From an uncultured Collinsella sp. (GTDB lineage Bacteria > Actinomycetota > Coriobacteriia > Coriobacteriales > Coriobacteriaceae), in contig CABUGR010000011.1 in assembly GCA_902491135.1 (NCBI GenBank), positions 1-12,237 on the forward strand: a stretch of 12,237 nt of DNA. The letters run 5' to 3'. Of this stretch, positions 1 through 7,027 are shown piece after piece; within the stretch, counting starts at the first letter, position 1, and each line of letters opens with the position of its first letter. Made by a program: the position numbers and the translations under genes. The notes beneath the pieces are model-generated. The model searched no databases and was not told where the DNA came from. It saw only the letters and a program-made list of their open reading frames with translations.

Positions 1-619
1 TGCCGCGATCGACCGCCTTGCACATGTCATAGATTGTTAAGCACGCAGCACTCGCTCCAGTCAGGGCCTCCATCTCGATACCCGTCTTACCCGTCACGCC
101 GGCCGTAACCAATACATGAAAGCCAACCTGCCCGTCAACGCGCGCCGGCGCCCAGCCCTCGGGCACGTCCTCGGCCGGCGTCCCCGCCGAAGCAATGGGC
201 GCAATGTCGCACTTGCTCTTGGTAATGAGCAACGGATGGCACATGGGGATGATATCGCTCGTGCGTTTGATGGCCATGATGCCCGCCACGCGCGCGCAGG
301 CAAGCACGTCGCCCTTTTTGGCGCGGTCCTGCAGCACCATGGCCTGCGTCTCGGGATGCATGAGGATAGTGCCCTCGGCGATAGCAATGCGATGGCTCTC
401 GGCCTTGTCGGACACGTCGACCATGCGCACCTCGCCCTTGGCGTCCACGTGCGTCAGCTCGTCACGACGGGCGTCGCGGGCGGGCTCGGTGGCAGCGCTG
501 GCAGTCGGCTGTGCGGATGCGTCGGCGTTGCCAGCATTCGCGGCAGCCGTGACTTTGTGGGCAGACATCGCGGCCCCGCGAGCGGCCTTGGTGGCATCGG
601 CGTACCTGCTCTTGGCCAT
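1..619 (-). CDS. moaC: Cyclic pyranopterin monophosphate synthase MoaC (3' end outside window)
   Basis: MoaC converts the 3',8-cyclo-GTP made by MoaA into cyclic pyranopterin monophosphate, the second half of the first step of molybdenum-cofactor synthesis, in the cytoplasm. Family motifs are clear in the 206 codons present: LTHVDAKGEVRMVDVSDK (residues 55-72), the MCHPL active-site segment (126-130), GIEMEALTGAS (180-190) and YDMCKAVDRG (197-206). The last is close to the usual C-terminus, so little is missing beyond position 1. The ATG at 619-617 is preceded on the minus strand by CGGAGGA with about 7 bases of spacing. The start lies 4 bases after the moaA stop, so the Shine-Dalgarno sits in the end of moaA and coupling is likely. 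Oddity: about 53 Ala-rich, low-complexity residues precede the conserved domain, whereas E. coli MoaC begins almost at its LTH motif. An alternative ATG at residue 18 has no good ribosome site. Confidence 0.95.
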   Translation of the reverse strand, partial: MAKSRYADATKAARGAAMSAHKVTAAANAGNADASAQPTASAATEPARDARRDELTHVDAKGEVRMVDVSDKAESHRIAIAEGTILMHPETQAMVLQDRAKKGDVLACARVAGIMAIKRTSDIIPMCHPLLITKSKCDIAPIASAGTPAEDVPEGWAPARVDGQVGFHVLVTAGVTGKTGIEMEALTGASAACLTIYDMCKAVDRG

Positions 620-623
620 ATGA

Positions 624-1679
624 TCATCCTCCGATTTGGGACATAAATCGTTGCGTGCCCTCAATTATCGCGTGTTCCTGCGGTTTGTGGGCCACGGCAT
701 CGCGCCAAATCGAAAGTACCTGCATATCATCACCACGGCGCAGCGCCTCACGCACCGAATACTCGGCATCGCTGAACAGGCACGGACGCACGTTGCCATC
801 GGCTGTCAGGCGCAGGCGGTTGCAATTCGCACAAAAATGGTTGGACATGGCGCTAATAAAGCCGACCGTTCCTGCCGCACCCGGAAAGTGCCAATAGCGC
901 GCAGGGCCCGCGCCGGCAGGAGCGTCGTTGATGTCGAGCGGTTCGAGCTCGCCCAGCCCCACCGCGGCGGTCCCGGCATTGATGCGCGCCCGCAGCTCGT
1001 CGCTCGGAACGGTATCGCTCGCGTCCCACAGCTCGGGATTGAGCGCGGGCGCATGCGGGTCCACAGCGCAATGCGAGCTCGTGTGTTCGTCGCCGATAGG
1101 CATGTATTCGATAAAGCGCAGGTGGATGGGGCGGTCGAGCGTGAGCCGCGCGAGGGCCGCCACATCCTGGTTGAGCCGTCGCACAACAACGCAGTTCACC
1201 TTAACCGGCTCAAAGCCCCAAGCCAGCGCCGCGTCGATGCCGGCCATGGTCTGCTCGAGTCGACCCAGGCGCGTGATCTTTCCGAACAGCGTAGGGTCGA
1301 GTGTGTCGAGCGAGATATTAACGCGGTTAAGCCCGGCATCTTTGAGCTGCGGCGCCAGCTTGGGCAGCAGGGCGCCATTGGTGGTGAGCGAGATGTCCTC
1401 AATCTGCGGGATTGCGCGAATGTCGCGAATGAGCGGAATGATGCGGCGGCTGACCAGCGGCTCGCCACCCGTCAGGCGCACGCGGCGAATGCCCTCTCCC
1501 GCCACCAAGCGCACAAAGCGGGCGATTTCCTCGGCGCTGAGCAGCTCGTCGTGTGCACGGGGCGCCACTCCATCGGCCGGCATGCAGTAAATGCAGCGGA
1601 AATTGCACTTGTCGGTAACGGCAATGCGCAGGTAGTTGATATCGCGGCCAAAGCCGTCATGTTGCACGTGCCCGTCCAC
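624..1679 (-). CDS. moaA: GTP 3',8-cyclase MoaA (radical SAM)
   Basis: MoaA uses S-adenosylmethionine and two [4Fe-4S] clusters to rearrange GTP to 3',8-cyclo-GTP, the substrate of MoaC. The 351-residue length is normal. The radical-SAM cluster motif CNFRCIYC gives C25, C29 and C32, with LTGGEP (69-74) following for SAM binding. The second, GTP-binding cluster is supplied by C283, C286 and C300 in CANCNRLRLTADGNVRPC. The protein ends in Gly-Gly, the functional double-glycine tail of MoaA. The start is GTG (1679-1677) behind a purine-rich GAGGGGAGGG a few bases upstream. A GTG four codons in is a weaker alternative. It is the first gene of a moaA-moaC operon. No molybdenum-cofactor riboswitch is seen, and the leader from the proposed promoter is only about 30-35 bases. 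Confidence 0.97.
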   Translation of the reverse strand: MDGHVQHDGFGRDINYLRIAVTDKCNFRCIYCMPADGVAPRAHDELLSAEEIARFVRLVAGEGIRRVRLTGGEPLVSRRIIPLIRDIRAIPQIEDISLTTNGALLPKLAPQLKDAGLNRVNISLDTLDPTLFGKITRLGRLEQTMAGIDAALAWGFEPVKVNCVVVRRLNQDVAALARLTLDRPIHLRFIEYMPIGDEHTSSHCAVDPHAPALNPELWDASDTVPSDELRARINAGTAAVGLGELEPLDINDAPAGAGPARYWHFPGAAGTVGFISAMSNHFCANCNRLRLTADGNVRPCLFSDAEYSVREALRRGDDMQVLSIWRDAVAHKPQEHAIIEGTQRFMSQIGG

Positions 1680-1719
1680 GCAGCCCTCCCCTCACGCGGC
1701 GTTTTATTCTTCGGAAAAC

Positions 1720-1747
1720 ATAATACCCCACGAGAGAATCATGCCGA
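1720..1747 (-). promoter_or_regulatory. Putative sigma-A promoter of moaA-moaC
   Basis: Minus-strand TATTAT (1725-1720) is a 5/6 match to the -10 consensus, and TCGGCA (1747-1742) is a 4/6 match to -35, with a 16-base spacer. It lies about 40 bases before the moaA GTG. Seen directly as sequence matches; promoter activity is inferred. Confidence 0.45.
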
Positions 1748-1812
1748 CACCCGTACGACAGGACAGGTCGCTTCGAGCAAAACGGACTTTCCAAGCCCAT
1801 CCTCAACACAGG

Positions 1813-1875
1813 CCATCACAACACTCGATGCTTTTCCCGTTTTTGGCAAAAAACGTCGAATGTTGTGATGGTTTG
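1813..1875. repeat. 63-bp palindromic repeat, copy 1
   Basis: The left arm CCATCACAACACTCGA (1813-1828) faces the right arm TCGAATGTTGTGATGG (1856-1871), with one mismatch. The 27-base centre contains an inner CGTTTTT/AAAAACG stem with a GGCA loop. The whole 63 bases match copy 2 (3055-3117) at 62 positions, including the centre, in the same orientation. It lies 37 bases past the stop of the nuclease-like gene and about 130 bases before moaA. Neither side has a T-run, so it is a poor classical terminator. It could be a REP-like or MITE-like dispersed element. Confidence 0.9.
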
Positions 1876-1886
1876 CCTGCCCACGG
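1876..1886 (+). repeat. 11-bp direct repeat CCTGCCCACGG, left copy
   Basis: This sequence abuts palindrome copy 1 and recurs exactly at 2988-2998, on the other side of the nuclease-like gene. It may be a duplicated target or part of the cassette, or it may be chance in G+C-rich DNA. Confidence 0.4.
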
Positions 1887-1912
1887 CACCCCGTAGAAGG
1901 ACCAAAGCGTCC

Positions 1913-2950
1913 CTAAAGGTCACCGTCCCAGTGTCGAATCACGAATTCTCGCAGGTCGTTTTGACGTTTCTGGAACGCTTCGCTTCGGTCGCACTTAAGG
2001 CCCATAACGAGCGCGATGGCATTCATTGCCCGATGCAATTGCAGTTGATGGGCAAACTGAGTCCCGGTGAGGACGATCATCTTAAAGCCCAGCGCGCTCA
2101 GCACGGTCATACGCTCCGCATCCGACGCGCTGCGCTGTTTATCAAGATGGTCCGAGCCGTTGTATTCAATCCCCGTACCGCTCGCAGGCGCATATACGTC
2201 GATCTCGAAATACCCGGACTTAGCGAGATATTTGAACTCGCTGGGAACATCAACCCGGTGGTTGAGCTCGATCTTGGCGTATCCCAGCCCTCCCTGGGAA
2301 CGTTTTGCTACGACCATGATTGCGGTGGCCGTCTCCATGGGCGATCGCGCGCCATCGTGCACGCGCCTGAGCACGGCGGCCGCGCGTATGGCCCCCTGAC
2401 GAGATCGGTTCTCATTGCAATAAGCAATCAAATCGGCAACGGTATACCTCTGCCCCATCTCGATATAATCGCCTGTCGACAGATGATTCAAATGGTATCG
2501 GGCGCAGATTTCATACCCATATTCCAGCTGCTCGGGCTCACTCATCCACGAACCCGCTTGGACAAAGCACATGGCCTCATCAACCACTAGAAGGCCCTCT
2601 GCCATCTCGATAAGATGACCTGGAGGTACCGGCGCTCCAAACACGTGGCACCTAAATCCAGCCGGCGTCGAGCGCTCAAAATCGAAGTTGACGAGCGTAT
2701 CGATATGATCGAGCTCTTCTCGTGGAATACCAAGCGAGACCAGATAATCGGCAACGATCCCAACTGCCGTTGAAGCCCTCAGTCCCTTGGCATCGAGTCC
2801 CAATTTGGGCAGGCTCGCGGTCGGCTCCGCCTCGTTAGCAAGCGAGTCCTCATCGTATAGACTGCTTGCTCGCGAGAGCGGCTCGGACGGGCGCGCCACG
2901 TTGTGGTACAGCCAGGCAGTCTTATGGGACAGGACGATCGGCAAGTCCAT
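1913..2950 (-). CDS. AbiEi-like / DUF559 (Vsr-like) nuclease-fold protein
   Basis: The exact function is unknown. The N-terminus VLSHKTAWLYHN (6-17) and a mid-region PPGHLIEMAEGLLVVDEA (109-126) resemble the arrangement in AbiEi-type antitoxin and related actinobacterial proteins. The C-terminal third (about 200-300) carries a PD-(D/E)XK/Vsr-like pattern: SPMETA with E206, FEIDVYAP with D251, GIEYNGSDH with E262 and H268, and a final strand GFKMIVLTG. DUF559 proteins show the same order of E, D, E and H followed by an 'ALGFKV' strand. This predicts a metal-dependent nuclease fold, although the usual E-x-D is E-x-N here. There is no signal peptide or membrane segment, so it is cytoplasmic. The ATG is preceded by GGAGG with 4 bases of spacing, and an 11-base palindrome (2956-2966) overlaps that site. 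It stands alone between two copies of a 63-bp palindrome, interrupting otherwise housekeeping DNA. G+C is lower than that of its neighbours. Confidence 0.7.
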   Translation of the reverse strand: MDLPIVLSHKTAWLYHNVARPSEPLSRASSLYDEDSLANEAEPTASLPKLGLDAKGLRASTAVGIVADYLVSLGIPREELDHIDTLVNFDFERSTPAGFRCHVFGAPVPPGHLIEMAEGLLVVDEAMCFVQAGSWMSEPEQLEYGYEICARYHLNHLSTGDYIEMGQRYTVADLIAYCNENRSRQGAIRAAAVLRRVHDGARSPMETATAIMVVAKRSQGGLGYAKIELNHRVDVPSEFKYLAKSGYFEIDVYAPASGTGIEYNGSDHLDKQRSASDAERMTVLSALGFKMIVLTGTQFAHQLQLHRAMNAIALVMGLKCDRSEAFQKRQNDLREFVIRHWDGDL

Positions 2951-2987
2951 GAGCCCTCCAATGGAGTCGGATAACCAACCTTATTCC

Positions 2988-2998
2988 CCTGCCCACGG
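2988..2998 (+). repeat. 11-bp direct repeat CCTGCCCACGG, right copy
   Basis: Exact copy of 1876-1886. It lies upstream of the nuclease-like gene, between it and palindrome copy 2, giving the order palindrome, direct repeat, gene, direct repeat, palindrome. Confidence 0.4.
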
Positions 2999-3049
2999 GT
3001 CCGCACACCTTCGTGCGCAAGAAAGCGATTCCACCCGTTCGAGTGGCAG

Positions 3050-3116
3050 AAAAACCATCACAACATTCGATGCTTTTCCCGTTTTTGGCAAAAAACGTCG
3101 AATGTTGTGATGGTTT
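3050..3116 (-). terminator. Possible Rho-independent terminator of the ABC operon
   Basis: Read on the minus strand, the 19-bp stem of palindrome copy 2 ends in GGTTTTTC, a five-T run at 3054-3050, shortly after the exporter operon ends. The position and T-run fit a terminator, but the large structured loop and the second copy without a T-run argue that this may not be its only role. Confidence 0.45.
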
Positions 3117-3117
3117 G
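3052..3117. repeat. 63-bp palindromic repeat, copy 2 (perfect 19-bp arms)
   Basis: AAACCATCACAACATTCGA (3052-3070) and its exact reverse complement (3098-3116) flank the same 27-base centre as copy 1. Identity with copy 1 spans 3055-3117, with one difference (T3066 against C1824). It lies about 50 bases downstream of the ABC exporter stop and about 100 bases upstream of the nuclease-like gene start. Confidence 0.92.
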
Positions 3118-3165
3118 AGGCGAGGTGAGGGGCACGGAAAGGTCAAAGCATCATGCTCGAACGGG

Positions 3166-5064
3166 TTAATCCAGCTCTTTTAAGCCATGTGCCAGCTGCC
3201 AGTACTCGCCGTGCTGGGCGAGCAACTCTTCGTGCGTGCCGCGCTCGATAATGCGGCCGTGTTCGAGGACCATGATGGCATCGGCGTCGCGGACGGTGGA
3301 CAGGCGGTGCGCGATCATAAACGTGGTGCGTCCGCGCATGATGCGGTCCATACCGCGCTCGATGAGCTTTTCGGTACGCGTGTCGATACTCGAAGTGGCC
3401 TCGTCCAGGATGAGCACCGGCGGATCGGCGACGGCCACGCGCGCAATGGCGAGCAGCTGGCGCTGGCCCTGCGACAGGTTGGCGCCGTCGGCCGTGACCG
3501 GCGTGTCGTACCCTCTAGGCAGGCGGCGGATAAACGAGTCGGCGCAGGCTGCCTCGGCAGCGGCGCGCACCTCCTCGTCGGTCGCGTCGAGCTCGCCAAA
3601 GCGGATGTTCTGCGCAATGGTGCCGCTAAACAGGTGCGTGTCCTGCAGCACAATGCCGAGCGACCCGCGCAGGCTGGCCTTGGCAATGTGCTTGACGTCG
3701 ATGCCGTCGTACGTGATCTCGCCGTCATCGACTTCGTAGAAGCGGTTGATGAGGTTAGTGATGGTCGTCTTTCCGGCGCCCGTCGAGCCCACAAACGCGA
3801 TCTTTTGCCCCGGCTTGGCAAACAGGTTGAGGTCCGTGAGCACGCGCGCACCTGGCACGTAGGAAAAATCCACGGCATGGAAGCGCACGTCGCCGGCAAG
3901 CGGGACCAAGCCGCACGTGAGCTCGGTGCCGTCGGCAGCCACCGCGCGGCCCGACTCATCGACGGCTGCCACGTCATGCAGATGCCCGTAGACGCCCACG
4001 CCCTGGCCCTCGGGAATCTTCCATGCCCACGCGGCGTCGCCCGTCTGCACCAGCTCCACGCAGCCCTCGTCCACCTCGGGTTTAAGGTCCATAGCCGCAA
4101 ACAGGCGCTCGGCACCGGCCAACGCGTTGAGCAAGAAGTTGCCAAGCTGCGTAAACTGGTTGATGGGCATGGCGGCCTGGCGCACAAAGACCAGGTAGCT
4201 TGCAAGTGCGCCCACATCGGCGAGCCCCTTGATGCAGAGCATGCCGCCCGCCACGGCGACGATGGCATAGTTGACGTAGCCAATCACGACGGTCATGGGC
4301 ACCATGGAGTTGGCATAGCTCACGGCGGCGGTGCCGGTGCGGCGAAGCTCGTCGTTGCGGCAGGTGAAGCCGGCGACATTCGCTGCCTCACGGTTAAAGA
4401 CCTTGATGACCTTTTGGCCCGAGACCATTTCTTCGATATATCCGTCCAGGTCGCCAAGCGATGCCTGCTGGGCAGCAAAGAAACGCTTAGAGCGCGCGCC
4501 CGAGTAGCGCGCATACAGCACAATGGCCGCATCGCACACGAGTGTGATAATCGTGAGCTGCCAGTTAAGGATGATGAGCATAGCCGTGGTGCCCACAACC
4601 TGAATGGCGGCCTGAATCACGTTGGCAAAGCTGTTGTTAAGCGCCTCGGAGACGGTGTCGACGTCGTTGGTGAAAAAACTCATGATGTCGCCCGAGCGCG
4701 TGCTGTCAAAATAACTGAGCGGCAGCGTCTGGATGTGCGCGAACAGGTCGCGGCGAATATCGGACACCACGTGTTGGGCCGCGCGCACCATGATCTGTGA
4801 GTAGCCCAGGGCCGAAAGCACGCCCGCGGCGTAGATGATCGCCGTCAGGATGACCTGCTTGGCGAGCAGTTCCTCCCCGCCCGTGGCCAAACCGTTAACG
4901 ATGGGGCGCACCATGTAGGTGCCGGCGAGGCTCGCGATGGCGGCAACGGAGGCGAGCACGCCCACCGCGAGCAACGAGAACTTGGCATGCCCCATGTAGG
5001 AGAGCAAGCGGCGCACAGTGCGCTTGAGGTCGGCCGGGCGTGCTTGGGCTGCGGTCTTAGGCAC
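3166..5064 (-). CDS. Heterodimeric ABC exporter, catalytically consensus half (LSQGQ type)
   Basis: Half-transporter with an N-terminal six-helix membrane domain (about 25-320) and a C-terminal ATPase (about 390-625), expected to pair with the product of the upstream gene to export drugs or lipophilic compounds at the plasma membrane. ATPase motifs: Walker A GSTGAGKTT with K432, Q-loop Q474, signature LSQGQ (530-534, Q in place of the second consensus G), Walker B VLILDE with catalytic E555, and H-loop H586. A segment of about 55 residues at 333-388, containing AWAWKIPEG, is inserted between membrane and ATPase domains; I recall similar linkers in Firmicute relatives. I prefer the GTG at 5064-5062 because GGGGGTGA precedes it by 5 bases. 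A GTG at 5073 in the same frame is possible. The start overlaps the end of the upstream gene by 8 bases, implying coupled translation. The open frame extends further upstream, but that part is shadow sequence. Confidence 0.93.
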   Translation of the reverse strand: MPKTAAQARPADLKRTVRRLLSYMGHAKFSLLAVGVLASVAAIASLAGTYMVRPIVNGLATGGEELLAKQVILTAIIYAAGVLSALGYSQIMVRAAQHVVSDIRRDLFAHIQTLPLSYFDSTRSGDIMSFFTNDVDTVSEALNNSFANVIQAAIQVVGTTAMLIILNWQLTIITLVCDAAIVLYARYSGARSKRFFAAQQASLGDLDGYIEEMVSGQKVIKVFNREAANVAGFTCRNDELRRTGTAAVSYANSMVPMTVVIGYVNYAIVAVAGGMLCIKGLADVGALASYLVFVRQAAMPINQFTQLGNFLLNALAGAERLFAAMDLKPEVDEGCVELVQTGDAAWAWKIPEGQGVGVYGHLHDVAAVDESGRAVAADGTELTCGLVPLAGDVRFHAVDFSYVPGARVLTDLNLFAKPGQKIAFVGSTGAGKTTITNLINRFYEVDDGEITYDGIDVKHIAKASLRGSLGIVLQDTHLFSGTIAQNIRFGELDATDEEVRAAAEAACADSFIRRLPRGYDTPVTADGANLSQGQRQLLAIARVAVADPPVLILDEATSSIDTRTEKLIERGMDRIMRGRTTFMIAHRLSTVRDADAIMVLEHGRIIERGTHEELLAQHGEYWQLAHGLKELD

Positions 5065-6886
5065 GGCGCTCACCCCCTTCCAAGGGTGATCCGCATGCGA
5101 CGGAGGAAAACGGACCATTCGCGCAGCCATCGTCGCTGCCGTCGCCGGCGTCCGCGTTCCCCGCAAACTCCATCTGCGAGGCGTAAATCTCCTGGTAGAT
5201 GTTGTCTCCCGCCAGCAGTTCCTCGTGCGTGCCCACGCCGTGGACACGACCGTCGTCCAGCACCACAATGCGATCGGCATCCATGACGCTCGCGATACGC
5301 TGGGCGATGATGAGCACGGTCGTATCGGAAATCCGGGCGATGTGCTCGCGAATCTTAGCGTCGGTCGCCATATCGACCGCGCTGGTGGAGTCGTCAAAAA
5401 TGAGCACGCGCGGATGCTTGAGCAGCGTGCGCGCGATGCACAGGCGTTGCTTCTGGCCACCCGAAACACCGGCGCCACCTTGCCCCAACTCGCCGTCCAG
5501 CCCGCCGATGCGATCAAGGAACTCGTCCACGCACGCTGCGCGGCAAGCCGCGAGGAGCTCATCGTCCGACGCCTGCGGATTGCCCCACTGCAGGTTCTCG
5601 CGCACGGTACCCGTAAACAGCACATTCTTTTGCAGCACAATGCCCACGGCGTCGCGTAGAGTCGCGAGGTCGTAGTCGCGCACGTCGCGTCCGCCCACAA
5701 GCACGGCGCCTTCGGTGGCGTCGTACAGGCGCGCAATCAGCTGCACAAGCGAGCTCTTGCCCGAACCCGTGCCGCCGAGGATGCCCACCGTCGAGCCGCT
5801 CTCGATGCGAAGGTCGATATGCTCGAGCACATCCTCGGCTGCATCCGCGCGGTATTTAAAGGAAACATCGCGAAACTCGATACTGCCGTCCGCTGGCGCC
5901 GCAATCGCGAGGTCTCCCGCGGGGTTGGCGATAAAGGGCTCCTCATCGAGCACCTCTGCGATACGGCCCACACTCGTAAGAGCGCGCGTGAGCAGCAAAA
6001 ACACGTTGGAAATCATCATGAGCGAATTCATGATCAGCAGCACGTAGCTCATAAAGCCCGTGAGCGAGCCCACGCCCAGCTTGCCGGCGAGAATCATGTG
6101 GCCACCAATCCACAGGATGGAGAGCGCAGCCACGTACATCGACAGCTGAAACACCGGCAGGTTGAGCACCGCGCTGCCAAAGGTCTTTGTCGCAGTGCGC
6201 GCGAGCTCGGTATTGACGGTGTCGAACTTGGCCTCCTCGTGCTCGGTACGAACGTAGGCCTTGACGGCACGCACGGCGGTGAGGTCTTCCTGTACCACGC
6301 CGTTGAGGTGGTCCATCGAGGTCTGGAGTTGGCGGTAGAGCGGACTGACGCGATAGGTGATGACGCCCAGTACGATTGCCAGCACGGGCAAGATGATCGC
6401 AAAGACGGTGGCGAGCGGGCGCGACAGCATCAGCGCGTAGATAAGGCCGACGATAAGCGTCACCGGGCCGCGCACCATAGGGCGAAAGCCGTTGCCCACA
6501 GCATTTTGGATAACGGTGATGTCCGTGGTCATGCGGGTGACGAGCGAGCTGGCGTCGTAGTTGTCCAGGTTACCAAAAGCGAGCGTCTGAATCTTTTTGT
6601 ACTCGGCCTCACGCAGGTTAGCGCCTAGGCCCGAGGCAACGCGGGCGGACGTGCGGGCATAACCCAAGCCCAGTACCAGCGAAAGCGCAGCGCACACCAA
6701 CATGTACGCGCCCTGCAGCAGCATGTAGTTGATATCACCCGCAGGCACGCCCACATCGATGATGTTGGCCATGATGACCGGGATAAACAGCTCGAGCACC
6801 GTCTCGACCGACACAAAGAACACGCCGAGGATGGCATCGCGACGGTATGTCCCTAGATAGGAAAACAGTATTTTGAGATTGCGCAC
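5057..6886 (-). CDS. Heterodimeric ABC exporter, degenerate-site half
   Basis: First gene of the exporter pair, a 609-residue half-transporter with a membrane domain (about 15-305) and an ATPase (about 335-570). Motifs: Walker A GGTGSGKSS with K377, Q-loop Q419, signature VSGGQ (474-478), Walker B VLIFDD and D-loop SAVD. The catalytic glutamate position is Asp (D499) and the switch histidine is Gln (Q529, IIAQRIASV). These are the two changes that mark the degenerate-site subunit of TM287/288- and LmrCD-type heterodimers, with the partner carrying E and H and an altered signature. The start is GTG (6886-6884) with only a weak Shine-Dalgarno. The last 35 or so residues are a low-complexity Gly/Asp/Ser tail lying over the partner's start. 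A near-consensus promoter lies about 40 bases upstream. Substrate unknown. Confidence 0.93.
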   Translation of the reverse strand: MRNLKILFSYLGTYRRDAILGVFFVSVETVLELFIPVIMANIIDVGVPAGDINYMLLQGAYMLVCAALSLVLGLGYARTSARVASGLGANLREAEYKKIQTLAFGNLDNYDASSLVTRMTTDITVIQNAVGNGFRPMVRGPVTLIVGLIYALMLSRPLATVFAIILPVLAIVLGVITYRVSPLYRQLQTSMDHLNGVVQEDLTAVRAVKAYVRTEHEEAKFDTVNTELARTATKTFGSAVLNLPVFQLSMYVAALSILWIGGHMILAGKLGVGSLTGFMSYVLLIMNSLMMISNVFLLLTRALTSVGRIAEVLDEEPFIANPAGDLAIAAPADGSIEFRDVSFKYRADAAEDVLEHIDLRIESGSTVGILGGTGSGKSSLVQLIARLYDATEGAVLVGGRDVRDYDLATLRDAVGIVLQKNVLFTGTVRENLQWGNPQASDDELLAACRAACVDEFLDRIGGLDGELGQGGAGVSGGQKQRLCIARTLLKHPRVLIFDDSTSAVDMATDAKIREHIARISDTTVLIIAQRIASVMDADRIVVLDDGRVHGVGTHEELLAGDNIYQEIYASQMEFAGNADAGDGSDDGCANGPFSSVACGSPLEGGERRA

Positions 6887-6927
6887 GCAGGTTCAACCCC
6901 CATCAAACGTTGTTCGCAAACGCACGT

Positions 6928-6955
6928 ATTATTGCGCGCCGAATAATGGTGTCAA
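6928..6955 (-). promoter_or_regulatory. Sigma-A promoter of the ABC exporter operon
   Basis: On the minus strand a perfect TTGACA (6955-6950) is followed after 16 bases by AATAAT (6933-6928), a 5/6 -10 match. An ATTATT/AATAAT inverted repeat with an 8-base gap spans the spacer and the -10, a good place for a repressor. The predicted leader is about 35 bases. Confidence 0.65.
6941..6951 (+). repeat. 11-bp direct repeat GAATAATGGTG, promoter copy
   Basis: This copy overlaps the spacer and the edge of the -35 of the ABC exporter promoter. It recurs exactly at 7028-7038. A duplicated operator is possible. Confidence 0.5.
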
Positions 6956-7027
6956 GTATTCCGAAATCGTTTTCTGCAAGGTTAGCGCCGGCGGCGAGTT
7001 CTCGTGATGTGTGTCCATATTCACTCG

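Larger units (their letters stand above)
3033..3166. repeat. Outer 11-bp inverted repeat enclosing palindrome copy 2
   Basis: ACCCGTTCGAG (3033-3043) and CTCGAACGGGT (3156-3166) are perfect inverted copies lying outside the 19-bp arms of palindrome copy 2. The right copy ends on the first base of the ABC exporter stop codon (3166-3168). A nested long hairpin is possible in minus-strand RNA. I found no equivalent outer arms around copy 1. Confidence 0.5.

Noticed and set aside
1680..1812. Molybdenum-cofactor riboswitch ahead of moaA
   Set aside because: The leader after the proposed -10 is only about 30-35 bases, and no multi-helix structure is visible.
636..1868. Open frame of 410 codons on the plus strand opposite moaA
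   Set aside because: moaA on the other strand has both iron-sulfur cluster motifs and the Gly-Gly tail; the plus-strand frame shows no domain and runs into the palindrome.
3002..3017. Small hairpin CGCAC/GTGCG upstream of the nuclease-like gene
   Set aside because: Five-base stem in G+C-rich DNA; expected by chance.
1813..3117. Insertion sequence or integrated phage fragment between the palindromes
   Set aside because: There is no transposase or integrase motif; the only gene is the nuclease-like one, whose motif set is DUF559/Vsr-like rather than DDE or HUH.
3187..4800. Long open frame on the plus strand opposite the ABC exporter gene (537 codons)
   Set aside because: Antisense shadow of a high-G+C gene with clear ATPase motifs on the minus strand. 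The product is rich in His, Arg and Ala with no domain.
5065..5736. Upstream extension of the second ABC half to an 856-residue protein
   Set aside because: The extension is a second reading frame over the ATPase domain of the first exporter gene, is rich in Arg, Ser, Thr and Trp, and lacks a ribosome site. GGGGGTGA marks the start near 5064.
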